Source: G965207045 sp965207045
GTDB lineage: Bacteria; Pseudomonadota; Alphaproteobacteria; Rickettsiales; Anaplasmataceae
Direction: 5' to 3'
DNA length: 64,000 nt
Assembly: GCA_965207045.1 (NCBI GenBank)
Contig: OZ242261.1
Span: forward strand, 930,001 to 994,000
In this document: piece after piece, positions 1 to 8,400 of the stretch
Numbering within the stretch: the stretch's first letter is position 1
How the letters are laid out: every line of letters starts with the position of its first letter
Notes under the pieces: generated by a model
Databases searched by the model: none
Told to the model about the DNA's origin: nothing
What the model saw: only the letters and a program-made list of their open reading frames with translations
Program-made: the position numbers and the translations under genes

Positions 1-1064
1 TGGAATATTACATAGATAAACAGCAACTACAAGATACATTAGCACTCTCACTCGATAGCAGAGTGCAAAGTATTGTTGAGGAACAACTAAGAAAAAGTAT
101 ACAACAATACAAAGCTCTAGGTGCAGCTGGTATAGTATTAGACGCTAATAATGGCGAAATTTTAGCCATGTCCAGCTTACCAAATTTTGATCCACACAGG
201 CTAAATAATGCTACAAAAAATCAGATTTATAACCGTGCAACACTAGGTGTTTATGAATTTGGTTCAATCTTAAAAATATTTACTTTGGCCGCTGCTTTGG
301 ATTTAAATCTAATAGATGTAGAAACAAAATACAATGTATCAAAACCACTTAAAATTGGTAAACACACTATAAAAGACTTCCATTCACACCCAACTTCTGA
401 GCTAACTGTTAGAAAAATATTCACACGTTCTTCCAATGTAGGAATGGTACACATTGGAATGCTTCTCAAAGGTAATCTACAAAAGGAATATTTTAATAAT
501 ATGGGATTATTAGGCCTATTAGATGTTGAAATTCCAGAAAAATCTAGCACTATAGCTAAAGATTTCTGGACACATAGCACTACTGCCTCAGTTTCATATG
601 GATATGGAATAGCTCCAACATTGTTGCATATAGCACAGGCCACTGCCTCCATTGTTAATGGTGGTAAGCTTTACCCTGCAACATTGATACTAAACTCCAA
701 TAATCAACATAAATACACTCGATCTATAAAAGAGGAAACTTCAGAAAAAATGAGAGATTTAATGCGTGAAGTCGTGATTAATGGAACCGGCAGACGTGCT
801 CGCACATATGGATATGACGTTGGAGGTAAGACTGGCTCTGCTGAAAAAAGCATTAATGGTATCTATATGAAAAGTGCCAATATATCATCCTTCATTGCAG
901 CATTTCCTATATCGTTACCAAAATATGTCATTGCTATTATGATTGATGAACCACAGCCAGGACCTGAAAGTAAATTTGTCACTGGTGGAATAGTAGCTGC
1001 ACCTATTGTAAAAGAAATTGTAAGCAGAATAGCACCAATACTAAACATTTTACCTGAAGAGTAA
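1..1064 (+). CDS. ftsI: Penicillin-binding protein, FtsI/PBP3 transpeptidase, 5'-truncated by window edge
   Basis: This is the C-terminal transpeptidase domain of a class B penicillin-binding protein, which cross-links septal peptidoglycan in the periplasm. The reading frame is already open at the left edge (first complete codon at base 3), so the start lies outside the window. The GTG at 63 is an internal codon. The three active-site motifs are present in order: SxxK as SILK in a YEFGSILK context, SxN as SSN, and KTG in VGGKTGSAEK. The segment after the first residues, SLDSRVQ through LDANNGEILAMSS, is typical of FtsI. It ends just before a convergent tRNA-Thr gene. With ddl, ftsQ and dapF in the same window it suggests some cell-wall capacity. 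An MrdA (PBP2) assignment is less likely, because the motif context reads as FtsI. Confidence 0.88.
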   Translation, partial: EYYIDKQQLQDTLALSLDSRVQSIVEEQLRKSIQQYKALGAAGIVLDANNGEILAMSSLPNFDPHRLNNATKNQIYNRATLGVYEFGSILKIFTLAAALDLNLIDVETKYNVSKPLKIGKHTIKDFHSHPTSELTVRKIFTRSSNVGMVHIGMLLKGNLQKEYFNNMGLLGLLDVEIPEKSSTIAKDFWTHSTTASVSYGYGIAPTLLHIAQATASIVNGGKLYPATLILNSNNQHKYTRSIKEETSEKMRDLMREVVINGTGRRARTYGYDVGGKTGSAEKSINGIYMKSANISSFIAAFPISLPKYVIAIMIDEPQPGPESKFVTGGIVAAPIVKEIVSRIAPILNILPEE

Positions 1065-1067
1065 TCA

Positions 1068-1142
1068 TGGTGCCGCTACCGAGAATTGAACTCGGGACCT
1101 CGCCATTACCAATGGAGTGCTCTACCGCTGAGCTATAGCGGC
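1068..1142 (-). tRNA. tRNA-Thr (GGT anticodon)
   Basis: On the minus strand the acceptor stem GCCGCTA pairs fully with TAGCGGC, followed by discriminator A and an encoded CCA. The D arm is GCTC/GAGC, the anticodon loop reads TTGGTAA (anticodon GGT), and the T arm is CCGAG-TTCAATT-CTCGG. The anticodon stem CTCCA/TGGCG has one T-C mismatch. The length is 75 nt including CCA. It lies 3 bp beyond the ftsI stop in the opposite direction. Confidence 0.95.
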
Positions 1143-1196
1143 ACACGATTTTTTTCAATATACATTACGCTTTAAAGTTTTGCTAGGGTGATTGAG

Positions 1197-1218
1197 TTAA
1201 TTCAATCAATTGAATTAA
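1197..1218. promoter_or_regulatory. Perfect inverted repeat upstream of the ankyrin gene promoter
   Basis: Two perfect 10-nt arms (TTAATTCAAT and ATTGAATTAA) are separated by 2 nt. The repeat ends 22 bp before the -35 box of the ankyrin gene and lies between that gene and the divergent tRNA-Thr. The position and symmetry suit an operator, but in very AT-rich DNA such palindromes can occur by chance. No matching copy was noticed elsewhere in the window. Confidence 0.35.
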
Positions 1219-1240
1219 TTAATAAACTTCCAAGCATAAT

Positions 1241-1269
1241 TTGATTATATTCAAATTATCAGATATAAT
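1241..1269 (+). promoter_or_regulatory. Sigma-70-type promoter of the ankyrin gene
   Basis: The -35 is TTGATT at 1241-1246, the spacer is 17 nt, and the -10 is TATAAT at 1264-1269. This is followed after about 23 nt by a weak AAGG ribosome-binding site and the ATG at 1302. The first eight bases, TTGATTAT, are identical in promoters upstream of the genes at 40605, 58664 and 63366. Confidence 0.65.
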
Positions 1270-1301
1270 TTATTTCAATAAGTAGATAAATAAGGTAAAA
1301 G

Positions 1302-2585
1302 ATGACTGAATTACATGATGCAATTGAAAAGGGAAATATAGAAGATGTTAGATCATTGATAAATTCAAACAAAAGCCTTATTAATAAAGTCGATTGTAAT
1401 CACTGGTTACCTTTACATACTGCAGCTGAAAAAGGCTATTTAGAGATAGCAAAACTACTAATAAACAATGGAGCAGATGTTAATGCAGAACGTACTGCCC
1501 ATGTTACATTAAATAAAAGAAATACTTTCCCATCATATAATTGGACACCATTACACATAGCAACTGAAGAAGGAAATTTGGCAATGGTAAGAATGCTGAT
1601 AGAAAAGGGAGCAAATACTGATCCAATGGATGGATCGCTACAAACTCCTTTACATATTGCAGCTAAAAGAGGAAATTTGGAAATAGTAACAGAGCTAGTA
1701 ACAAGAAATACGGCAGTAAATAGTCAAGATTACTTTGGAAGAACAGCATTGTGGTTAGCCATTTATCATGTGAAAAACCACGTTATCGGATTACCCACGA
1801 CAATAACAGAAGAAATAAGTAACAAAATAGCAAAAGAACTAATAGTAAATGGAGATGCTAATCCTAACTTGTACAATAATATAGAGCATCATTCCTTAAG
1901 TTTTAGCTATACACCTATACATCTCGCGTGTAGATATGGCCTTCTAGAAATAGTGAAAACATTAATAGAAGAAGCAAATTGTAATGTTAATTTGAAAAGT
2001 GAAAAGATAGAGAGTAACAACAAAAAATCACTAATAACACCATTATATTTAGTAGACTGCACAAGAACAGATATAATTAAGGTAATGCTAAATGCAGGAG
2101 CTGATATAAATGCAAAAAACGGAAAACATCAAGAAACAGTAATAACAAAGACATTTACGGAATACCTAGAAGTAGGCCAGTATAAGAAGAATGATTTAAA
2201 AAAAACAATAGAACTTTTAGTAAGAGCAGGAGCAAATGTTGGAGAAGACATAAGTATGAAAGACCATCCAGTAAGAGTTTTTATAAAAACAGGAGCAACT
2301 ACAGAAGATACAATGATGGCTAGAAGAAAGAATATAGAAAAAATACTGAAATCAATTATTCGTGATAACGTATCACTACCAAAAGAAAGTGATGATAGTG
2401 AAGTTTCTAGACTTAAATATGCTTGTTGCAAAACTATAAGCACTATAATCACTGATGCACAAGCAAACAAAATTGGAAAAAACTATCTCTATTATGCAAA
2501 CACACTAGAACTACCTACAATATTAGTAGAAGGGTTAACAGATTATCAAGTTATAAAATCACTATCCAACATTGAAATCACTTAA
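1302..2585 (+). CDS. Ankyrin-repeat protein, putative host-directed effector
   Basis: A 427-residue protein made largely of ankyrin repeats. Repeat starts of the (T/L)PLHxA type are seen near residues 36 (LPLHTAAEKG), 81 (WTPLHIATEEG) and 114 (QTPLHIAAKRG), with weaker copies near 148, 205 (YTPIHLACRYG) and 249. The usual GADVNA-type loops lie between them. There is no signal peptide or membrane segment, so export would need a leaderless route such as type IV secretion, as for other Ehrlichia and Anaplasma ankyrin proteins; that is inference. The C-terminal 130 residues carry no obvious repeats and may be a separate domain. It is monocistronic, with its own promoter at 1241-1269 and an AAGG site before the ATG. 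The host target is unknown. Confidence 0.85.
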   Translation: MTELHDAIEKGNIEDVRSLINSNKSLINKVDCNHWLPLHTAAEKGYLEIAKLLINNGADVNAERTAHVTLNKRNTFPSYNWTPLHIATEEGNLAMVRMLIEKGANTDPMDGSLQTPLHIAAKRGNLEIVTELVTRNTAVNSQDYFGRTALWLAIYHVKNHVIGLPTTITEEISNKIAKELIVNGDANPNLYNNIEHHSLSFSYTPIHLACRYGLLEIVKTLIEEANCNVNLKSEKIESNNKKSLITPLYLVDCTRTDIIKVMLNAGADINAKNGKHQETVITKTFTEYLEVGQYKKNDLKKTIELLVRAGANVGEDISMKDHPVRVFIKTGATTEDTMMARRKNIEKILKSIIRDNVSLPKESDDSEVSRLKYACCKTISTIITDAQANKIGKNYLYYANTLELPTILVEGLTDYQVIKSLSNIEIT

Positions 2586-2728
2586 TAGATAATAGGAATC
2601 ATACTGCTATATAATTGTGACTATAAAATAAAGCTGTGAGTATTTTAGATAGATTCGCAAAATAGTTATCTTTACTCGAATTTCACAACAATATAACTCG
2701 GATTACTGAAAATAAAATTTTAATTCCC

Positions 2729-2754
2729 GGGCACACACGCAAAAGTATGTGCCC
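2729..2754 (-). terminator. Possible intrinsic terminator after tatA
   Basis: A 7-bp perfect stem (GGGCACA/TGTGCCC, 12-nt loop) lies 7 bp beyond the tatA stop. On the minus strand it is followed, after a short GGGAA, by a T/A-rich tract with a TTTTATTTT run. It is one of the few G/C-rich hairpins in the region, but the T tract is interrupted, so the call is tentative. Confidence 0.45.
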
Positions 2755-2761
2755 TTGTCCA

Positions 2762-2920
2762 CTAGGTATTTGGTTCATCATTATCTATATCACGAAGGCC
2801 ATTTTTTAGGTTACGAATTCCTTTCCCTAGGTCTCCCATAACTTGAGGCAATCTGCCAGCACCAAATAATATTAAAATAATTACAAATATCAAAAATATT
2901 TGCCACGGTCCAAGACTCAT
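2762..2920 (-). CDS. tatA: Sec-independent protein translocase subunit TatA, 52 residues
   Basis: A short gene encoding 52 residues that starts MSLGPWQIFLIFVIILILFG. The layout is that of TatA/TatE: a very short N-terminus, one transmembrane helix at about residues 7-20, the hinge FGAGRLPQVMGDLGKGIRN, then a short charged tail ending DIDNDEPNT. TatA forms the pore of the twin-arginine pathway, which exports folded proteins across the inner membrane. A good ribosome-binding site (AAAGGAG) lies 6 nt before the ATG. It follows the ABC ATPase gene by 15 bp on the same strand, so the two are probably co-transcribed. No tatB or tatC gene is seen in this window. The LPQVMGDLGKG segment is a strong family signature. 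Confidence 0.93.
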   Translation of the reverse strand: MSLGPWQIFLIFVIILILFGAGRLPQVMGDLGKGIRNLKNGLRDIDNDEPNT

Positions 2921-2935
2921 AACATTCTCCTTTAA

Positions 2936-3943
2936 TTAATTAGCCAAAAATAACACTTGCTTCCTATCAAGTGTTACGTATATAATATCCCCCTTTTTTG
3001 GTAATAAAGCAATTGCAAACCTCATATGATATATAGTCTCATCAACTTCAATATCTACTAATCTATTAAAAAAACGTACATTAATAACTTTTGCCTTAAT
3101 TCCTTCTCTTTCATTTGCAACCAATATTGCCTCTGGTCGTAAATATGGCAACAATGATTCATCATTAATTTTTATTTCACCCCAAGCAGAGTACAATATT
3201 CCATCTTCATACCTACCTTTAATTTGGTCTAATTCTCCAAAAAATTTAGCAAAATATGTATTAACAGGGCTATAATATATATCGTAAGGCTGCCCTTCTT
3301 GTATTATTTTACCACATTGCATTACGTATATATTATTTCCCATTTCCAACGCTTCTTCAGGGTCATGGCTGACAACTAATGCTGGTATACAATTTTTCTG
3401 CAGAATCTCCATAGTTTGATACCTAATCTTTTTCCTAAGAGAAGCATCTAAATTTGAAAACGGCTCATCTAATAATATAGCTTTCGGATTTTGCGCCATA
3501 GCCCTAGCAATTGTTACAAGTTGCTGCTGTCCCCCAGATATAGAAGCAGGTAAGTAATCTGCAAAAAGTTCCATTCCAACACTTTTTAATTTCTCTATTG
3601 CAAAATTTCGCTTATTTATTTTTTCAGAATCATTGATAGCAAACATTACATTTTCTAAGACAGTTTTATGAGGAAAAAGAGATGGATATTGAAAAATAAT
3701 ACCTATACCACGCTTTTCAGGTGGAACCATTTTGCCCTTAGAAAAAACAACCATTCCATCAATTGTAATAGAACCTGAATCTGGTCTTTCTAAACCAGCA
3801 ATCATCTTAAGAATCGTCGACTTACCACATCCTGATTCACCAATAAGATAAACAATCTGCTTTTTTTTAAGACAAATATTAACCTCTTTGAGAGAAAATT
3901 GCCCATAATTTTTGCATACATCAGTAACTTCTATAGATAACAT
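2936..3943 (-). CDS. fbpC: ABC transporter ATP-binding protein, Fe(3+)/FbpC type
   Basis: A 335-residue ATPase of the ferric-iron/polyamine importer group. The nucleotide-binding motifs are in order: Walker A GESGCGKST near residue 36, Q-loop in FQYPSLFPH, signature SGGQQQ, Walker B ILLDEPFSNLD and H-loop VVSHDPEE. The C-terminal 100 residues form the regulatory (TOBE-like) extension of this group. FbpC would energise uptake of Fe(3+) delivered by a periplasmic FbpA through the permease FbpB. Neither partner is intact here. About 1.27 kb with no gene lies upstream, and tatA follows 15 bp downstream. The iron substrate is inferred from family resemblance and from the fbpA/B/C set known in Ehrlichia; other small-anion or polyamine substrates cannot be excluded. 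Confidence 0.8.
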   Translation of the reverse strand: MLSIEVTDVCKNYGQFSLKEVNICLKKKQIVYLIGESGCGKSTILKMIAGLERPDSGSITIDGMVVFSKGKMVPPEKRGIGIIFQYPSLFPHKTVLENVMFAINDSEKINKRNFAIEKLKSVGMELFADYLPASISGGQQQLVTIARAMAQNPKAILLDEPFSNLDASLRKKIRYQTMEILQKNCIPALVVSHDPEEALEMGNNIYVMQCGKIIQEGQPYDIYYSPVNTYFAKFFGELDQIKGRYEDGILYSAWGEIKINDESLLPYLRPEAILVANEREGIKAKVINVRFFNRLVDIEVDETIYHMRFAIALLPKKGDIIYVTLDRKQVLFLAN

Positions 3944-5215
3944 ATTAATTCTTTATCTCCGCAGCTATAACTGATAATAAAATACTAATAAAATAAACAA
4001 TAACTTTCTATTTACTCTATCACAAGTATCATTATAAACATCTTATCTCTGACATTATTAATACATAACACCACTAATAAAATAATTCCAAACTCAAAAC
4101 AAAAAAGGAATTAAAGCTTGAAGCATATATATATAACACACTCAGCAAAAAAGATAATTTTTCACGTCAATAATCCACAGAAAAAATCATACCTAAAGTC
4201 TCCCTGCAACCTGTACACTCTATAAACTTCAGCAGACTTTATCAAAAAAAAATGGTAATTAGATAGAACTTTAATTCTAACTCAAAATACAATATTATGG
4301 AAATCTTATAAGCCATTTGCTATAAACAACATAAAACATTATCCCTTAGCATGAAAAGAGTAACCAGGTAGTAGTATAGATTCTATTTTCAATCCCAATA
4401 GAACTCCAAAATAATTACCAAAGCAGGCAAGTATAAAAAACTAAGAGAGACTGTAAATCTGGTATTGTACTCTTAATTTCAGAAAAAGAATACAACGAAA
4501 ACTTAATATATGGAAAAATTATCATCACACCTAAAGTAACGCTTTTCTTCCATTGCAAGGGCTAGTTTTCTAAAATTAGGTACAGTCAAGATAATATGAC
4601 CAACACCTGATATAATATGCTGAAAGACTTACAACAATACCAAAACAATAAAAATAAAGTATTTTAAAGACACTCATTATGTTGCTTGATATAGAAAAAA
4701 CCGTTTTCACAAATCGAGCAAATAGATACTCTGTTTATACACCATATGTCGTTCTATAAAATAAGTCAATAATGAAACAATTAAAACCAAAATTAGATAT
4801 TTCGAATCAGTTTCAAATCCTATCTTACCTTTTTTATAGAATCTATAAAACTTAATGAATTCACAATTATAACAAATAGAGATGTATTGATTCCAATTTT
4901 TGTTATTACACTACCTTCTAAAAAGTAATAATCCTCATTAATCTGACTAAATTGATAGCGCAACGAAAACCTACCACCAATAAGACTCTTCAATGTATAG
5001 AAAATCTAAGTATAGATATCCTAATGTAGAAATAACAACATTCTTTCAACCTCACAACAATTTGTTAATGTGTCAAATAATTTCTTAAGTAAAGATACAC
5101 TGTTAGATGAAAAACTTTCTAAATAACGCAATTATACAGCATCATAGTCTGAAAGCTTAAAGCATTTATTCCTAAATGGACTTACCTAGCAAAATTTGCC
5201 AAAACTAAAGAATGA
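3944..5215. other. Long gene-free stretch, possibly a decayed gene
   Basis: No intact gene is seen. On the minus strand around 4340-4440 and 4500-4640 there are short open segments with protein-like composition, one reading FFILACFGNYFGVLLGLK, broken by stops and frame changes. These could be remnants of a membrane protein lost upstream of fbpC. This is suggestive only, and the rest shows nothing recognisable. Confidence 0.3.
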
Positions 5216-5289
5216 TACACCCTAGAGGATTCGAACCCCTGACCTTCTGATCCGTAGTCAAACGCTCTATCCAACTGAGCTAAGGGTGC
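5216..5289 (-). tRNA. tRNA-Arg (ACG anticodon)
   Basis: On the minus strand the acceptor GCACCCT pairs with AGGGTGT (one G-T pair), discriminator A. The D arm is GCTC/GAGC, the anticodon loop CTACGGA gives anticodon ACG, and the T loop is TTCGAAT. CCA is not encoded. The length is 74 nt. Confidence 0.95.
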
Positions 5290-5343
5290 CATTTTTTTAA
5301 CTTCAGATAGTATACAGCACTAATACAGCAAAACAAACATTTT

Positions 5344-6102
5344 TTACTTACCAATAAGTACTTTGTATAAGATTGCACGTTCTATTGGCGACTTTATGTG
5401 ATAAGGAATAAAGCAATATTTATTAAAAAAAAAATTAGTTATTTTTAAACAATCAGCAAATTCTTCATTAGTATTACTTATATTGATCGGAATTAGTTTT
5501 TCCTGTAGAGTTTTCCCTTCTTTATTGGCTCTATCTAACAATCTTGGAAAATCAAATAATTTAGCCTGATATGCTTTACCAACAAAACGCGAAATGGCTT
5601 TGCCGCTCCTAGGAGAAATAAATGCTAAATCTTCAGTGGAATTACTCACAGGACACTTACTTAAATCAAGACCAAAACCTAACTCACTTAGAATTACTAA
5701 TTCCAACTTAATGTAATGCAAAGACCAATTTTTACTCCCTTTTAGGGATCTACACAATTTATATAAACTATCATAAATACCCTTTTTCGGTTCTCTTTCA
5801 GGCAATATCTTAGCTAATGTCTTTGATGCAGCACATAAACCTAGCATTTTGTCATAATCTCGTAAAAAAAATGCTGGGAACGACTCAAGTAGTTCAAAGT
5901 ATATACTACCTAAATGGTTTGATAAACGAGCACTCCAAATGACTTTCAATAAATTCCCAATTTGCAATGCACAAGAGTTTTTTTTACTCAAACAAACATA
6001 ACCTGAATAAAGGCCATTATGTTTAGTAAGAACGCTAATTATAGCAGATTTCTCATCTTTCTTATGTATAGAAAGTACTATAGCATCATCAACTATCCTC
6101 AT
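5344..6102 (-). CDS. recO: DNA repair protein RecO
   Basis: A 252-residue protein with the RecO layout. An N-terminal OB-fold begins VDDAIVLSIHKKDEKSAIISVLTKHNGLYSGYV, followed by a helical C-terminal domain containing the conserved LELVILSELGFGLDLSKC stretch. RecO loads RecA onto SSB-coated single-stranded DNA with RecR and takes part in recombinational repair in the cytoplasm. The zinc-finger cysteines found in some homologues are mostly absent: only the Cys in LSKCPVS remains in the region. Its start overlaps the end of the secreted-protein gene upstream by 14 bp, so the two are likely co-transcribed. The length is normal for the family. Confidence 0.88.
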   Translation of the reverse strand: MRIVDDAIVLSIHKKDEKSAIISVLTKHNGLYSGYVCLSKKNSCALQIGNLLKVIWSARLSNHLGSIYFELLESFPAFFLRDYDKMLGLCAASKTLAKILPEREPKKGIYDSLYKLCRSLKGSKNWSLHYIKLELVILSELGFGLDLSKCPVSNSTEDLAFISPRSGKAISRFVGKAYQAKLFDFPRLLDRANKEGKTLQEKLIPINISNTNEEFADCLKITNFFFNKYCFIPYHIKSPIERAILYKVLIGK

Positions 6103-6508
6103 TACTATAAATCAGTGCACCTAACTTCTGCTTTTCCACCTCTGATATTTCCATCCACTCATTGGTACGACCACACTTATCTGCCGCTAATAAATCAGAA
6201 GAAACGTAATATGCATATACAAGATAATCATACCCAATCACAAACGAAAAACCGCTTTCTTTATTATTGATCGTAGAAGCAAGCCAAACGTATTCTTCTT
6301 TAACTAATTTCCAAGATTTAGCAACACGCATTTTTACTAAATAATCAAACGGATTCAAAAATATTATATCCTCTACTTGTCCGTGAAAAATAGCATCTGA
6401 TTCGCTAATAGCAATCTCTATATTTGGCTTGTTTCCAAAGCACTCAGTAGCATAAAGCTTTGCTGTAGAAAGAAGCAACAAAATCAAATAAGCTATATAA
6501 ATCCTCAT
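6089..6508 (-). CDS. Secreted protein with TIMP/netrin (NTR)-like domain
   Basis: A 139-residue protein with a clear signal peptide (MRIYIAYLILLLLSTAKLYA, cleavage near residue 20). The mature part follows the pattern of bacterial TIMP/NTR-like proteins: an N-terminal Cys, then SDAIFHGQV, a central VAKSWK, then IGYDYLVYAYY, and a terminal CGRT motif followed by a helix. Two of the cysteines usual in this pattern are missing (only one at the N-terminus, and none in the ESGFSF segment). The ATG at 6508 is preferred to an in-frame TTG at 6523, because it starts the signal peptide directly. It overlaps recO by 14 bp. The domain call is by pattern only, and the function in this organism is unknown. 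Confidence 0.6.
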   Translation of the reverse strand: MRIYIAYLILLLLSTAKLYATECFGNKPNIEIAISESDAIFHGQVEDIIFLNPFDYLVKMRVAKSWKLVKEEYVWLASTINNKESGFSFVIGYDYLVYAYYVSSDLLAADKCGRTNEWMEISEVEKQKLGALIYSNEDS

Positions 6509-7091
6509 GTTATATCTTTGCAATTATCCGACAAGTAATATCCTACTCTGTTATTAAAGTAAAATGAATCATATAATTCCAGTTAGGAAAAACTTACCTT
6601 ATATATACTAACCAGTCTAGCCGTGGATACTAATAAACCAATCGCAATCTTTTACTCTCAAGATAAATGAAGATGAATATTACCAACATATAACATACGC
6701 CTCTACAAACATTATTATGTTATAAAAACCTTTTAACAGCAAAAAAAACTCTTATGTTACCTTTTTGTAAACACTTTTTATTTTATGCTCTGGGAAGACC
6801 TTCAGCCACATCGGTGAACTCTTTATGTTATTATACTGCATAGTGATATTACACAGTTCAAGCAATTTTTACACCTAAAACATTACTAATTTTTTCATTT
6901 GCAAGTGCAGAATATTCATTAAGTATTATAACTTATACCACGATACCATCTACAACGCATGAAAAGTTTGTCCAAAAAATATAACTTTGGTGTACTTTTA
7001 CATCTCACAATACCAAGGTATACTTTTATTTATCTTTAAATAAAAATCGCTGTTTTTCAAAACTACTTTTGTGTAGTTTACAACAGCCATA
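6509..7091. other. Gene-free stretch
   Basis: About 580 bp between the divergent secreted-protein gene and the consensus promoter at 7092. No coding frame, RNA gene or clear repeat was seen in it. Confidence 0.5.
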
Positions 7092-7120
7092 TTGACATGG
7101 TAGAGTATTTGTGTTATAAT
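7092..7120 (+). promoter_or_regulatory. Full-consensus sigma-70 promoter
   Basis: TTGACA at 7092-7097, a 17-nt spacer, and TATAAT at 7115-7120. Both hexamers match the consensus exactly, which was not seen elsewhere in the window. The expected transcription start is near 7127, about 25 nt before the ATG of the small ORF at 7152. Confidence 0.75.
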
Positions 7121-7151
7121 TAAACCCTTAGTTGATTAATGTATTAAGTAT

Positions 7152-7310
7152 ATGAATTATTATTGCCCTTGTGATCACTACTATGAAATCTTCGAGATTC
7201 AACAAGATTTTCCCAGCTTAGAACCCTACTACTATGACATGAATCTCCCTAATAATATCGATCATATTGTTGTATATTTTCAAGATGATTGGGCTTTTAT
7301 CTTGACATGA
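7152..7310 (+). CDS. Putative small protein, 52 residues
   Basis: An ORF starting MNYYCPCDHYYEIFEIQQDF and ending DDWAFILT. It is rich in Tyr, Asp and aromatic residues, with a CPC motif, and has no signal peptide or membrane segment. It sits about 25 nt downstream of a perfect promoter. There is no strong ribosome-binding site, so a leaderless-like or non-coding transcript (a small RNA) is also possible. The last part of the ORF lies in the first copy of a 68-bp perfect tandem duplication. If one copy is removed, the frame ends WAFI-stop, giving 50 residues, so the duplication changes only the last residues. The family is not recognised. Confidence 0.4.
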   Translation: MNYYCPCDHYYEIFEIQQDFPSLEPYYYDMNLPNNIDHIVVYFQDDWAFILT

Positions 7311-7370
7311 ATCTCCCTAATAATATCGATCATATTGTTGTATATTTTCAAGATGATTGGGCTTTTATCT
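7235..7370. repeat. Perfect 68-bp tandem duplication
   Basis: Two identical units, 7235-7302 and 7303-7370. The unit contains the 3' end of the small ORF. Because 68 is not a multiple of three, the second copy is out of frame. Perfect identity indicates a recent duplication or ongoing copy-number change. Confidence 0.95.
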
Positions 7371-7477
7371 AGTTCCACTATTTATCAGCATTACCAATAA
7401 AATTAATAGCTTTTTTTGTGTGTTCCTGTAGGGTATTAGTAGAATAGGAATAGTTATTGTGTTTTTGGGAGTCTAAT

Positions 7478-7511
7478 AAGTGGCAATGCAAAGTAACAAT
7501 CATTGCCACTT
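7478..7511 (+). promoter_or_regulatory. Hairpin covering the xerC start codon
   Basis: An 11-bp perfect inverted repeat (AAGTGGCAATG and CATTGCCACTT) with a 12-nt loop. The left arm contains both candidate start codons of xerC (GTG 7480 and ATG 7486). The GGGAG ribosome-binding site at 7467-7471 lies just outside. In mRNA the hairpin could bury the start codon. Confidence 0.6.
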
Positions 7512-8400
7512 AATAAAGCAATGGGTTATTTATCTACAGACAGAACGTTGTTACTCTAGAAATACTTATGAGGCCTATAAAAGTGATTTAGAGGATTTCT
7601 TTGCGTTTTATACAGAGAACAATGGAAAAGGCCTCACCATAACAACATTAAAAAGCATCACAATTCAAGAAATAAGAAGCTGGCTTACAAAACGTAAAAG
7701 AAAAGGTTTGAGTGCAAACTCGAATGCTCGTGCTTTATCTGCTGTACGGAGCTTTTACAACTATGCAAGACGTCAACATAAAATACTCAATCATTCTGTT
7801 TTTAATATATCCGCACCTAAAAAGCAAAAAAACTTACCTAGAACACTTTCATATGAAAATATCACAAAGATACTAAAAATATTTTCCAATGAAACAACAT
7901 GGATACAAAAACGCGATTGCGCAGTTATACTTCTTCTTTACGGAAGTGGATTGCGAATTAGTGAAGCATTATCAATCAAATTAAATAATATTAGTGATGA
8001 CATGATAAATGTCATAGGAAAAGGTAGCAAAGAAAGAGCAGTACCAATTTTGAAATGCACACAAAAAGTAATCCAAGAATATATAAAGCTTTGTCCGTAC
8101 CCAATTAATCCAGAGCAAAACTTATTTATTGGCAAGAGAGGAAATAAAATAAGTAGGACACACTTTGCTAATCGGTTAAAAAGTTTAAGAAGGAATTTCA
8201 GTTTACCAGAGATGTTAACCGCACACACATTTAGGCACAGCTTTGCAACACATCTTCTAGCACATGATGTCGATATTAGAGTAATACAGGAATTATTAGG
8301 GCATTCACAGTTATCTACCACTCAAAATTATACTAAAGTCGAGAAAAAACACCTATTGAAGAAATATTTAAAGTCACATCCACGTAATAAAATGACTTAA
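7480..8400 (+). CDS. xerC: Tyrosine recombinase XerC
   Basis: A 306-residue site-specific recombinase that, with XerD, resolves chromosome dimers at dif during division. The N-terminal SAM-like core-binding domain begins at HLIKQWVIYLQTERCYS. The catalytic residues of the C-terminal domain are visible: Arg in YGSGLRISEAL, Lys in the IGKGSKERAVP strand, HTFRHSFATHLL (HxxR), GHSQLSTTQNYT (His and the Tyr nucleophile). The ELLGHSQLSTTQ wording is closer to XerC than to XerD. The GTG at 7480 has a GGGAG site 8 nt upstream; the ATG at 7486 is an alternative. The start lies in a strong hairpin, which suggests limited translation. It is alone in its transcription unit, with no dif-like site recognised nearby. 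Confidence 0.82.
   Translation: MAMQSNNHCHLIKQWVIYLQTERCYSRNTYEAYKSDLEDFFAFYTENNGKGLTITTLKSITIQEIRSWLTKRKRKGLSANSNARALSAVRSFYNYARRQHKILNHSVFNISAPKKQKNLPRTLSYENITKILKIFSNETTWIQKRDCAVILLLYGSGLRISEALSIKLNNISDDMINVIGKGSKERAVPILKCTQKVIQEYIKLCPYPINPEQNLFIGKRGNKISRTHFANRLKSLRRNFSLPEMLTAHTFRHSFATHLLAHDVDIRVIQELLGHSQLSTTQNYTKVEKKHLLKKYLKSHPRNKMT

Noticed and set aside
7478..7511. Inverted repeat as a dif or recombinase attachment site
   Set aside because: Its arms and spacing do not resemble the 28-bp dif layout (two 11-bp arms with a 6-bp centre); the loop is 12 nt and it covers a start codon.
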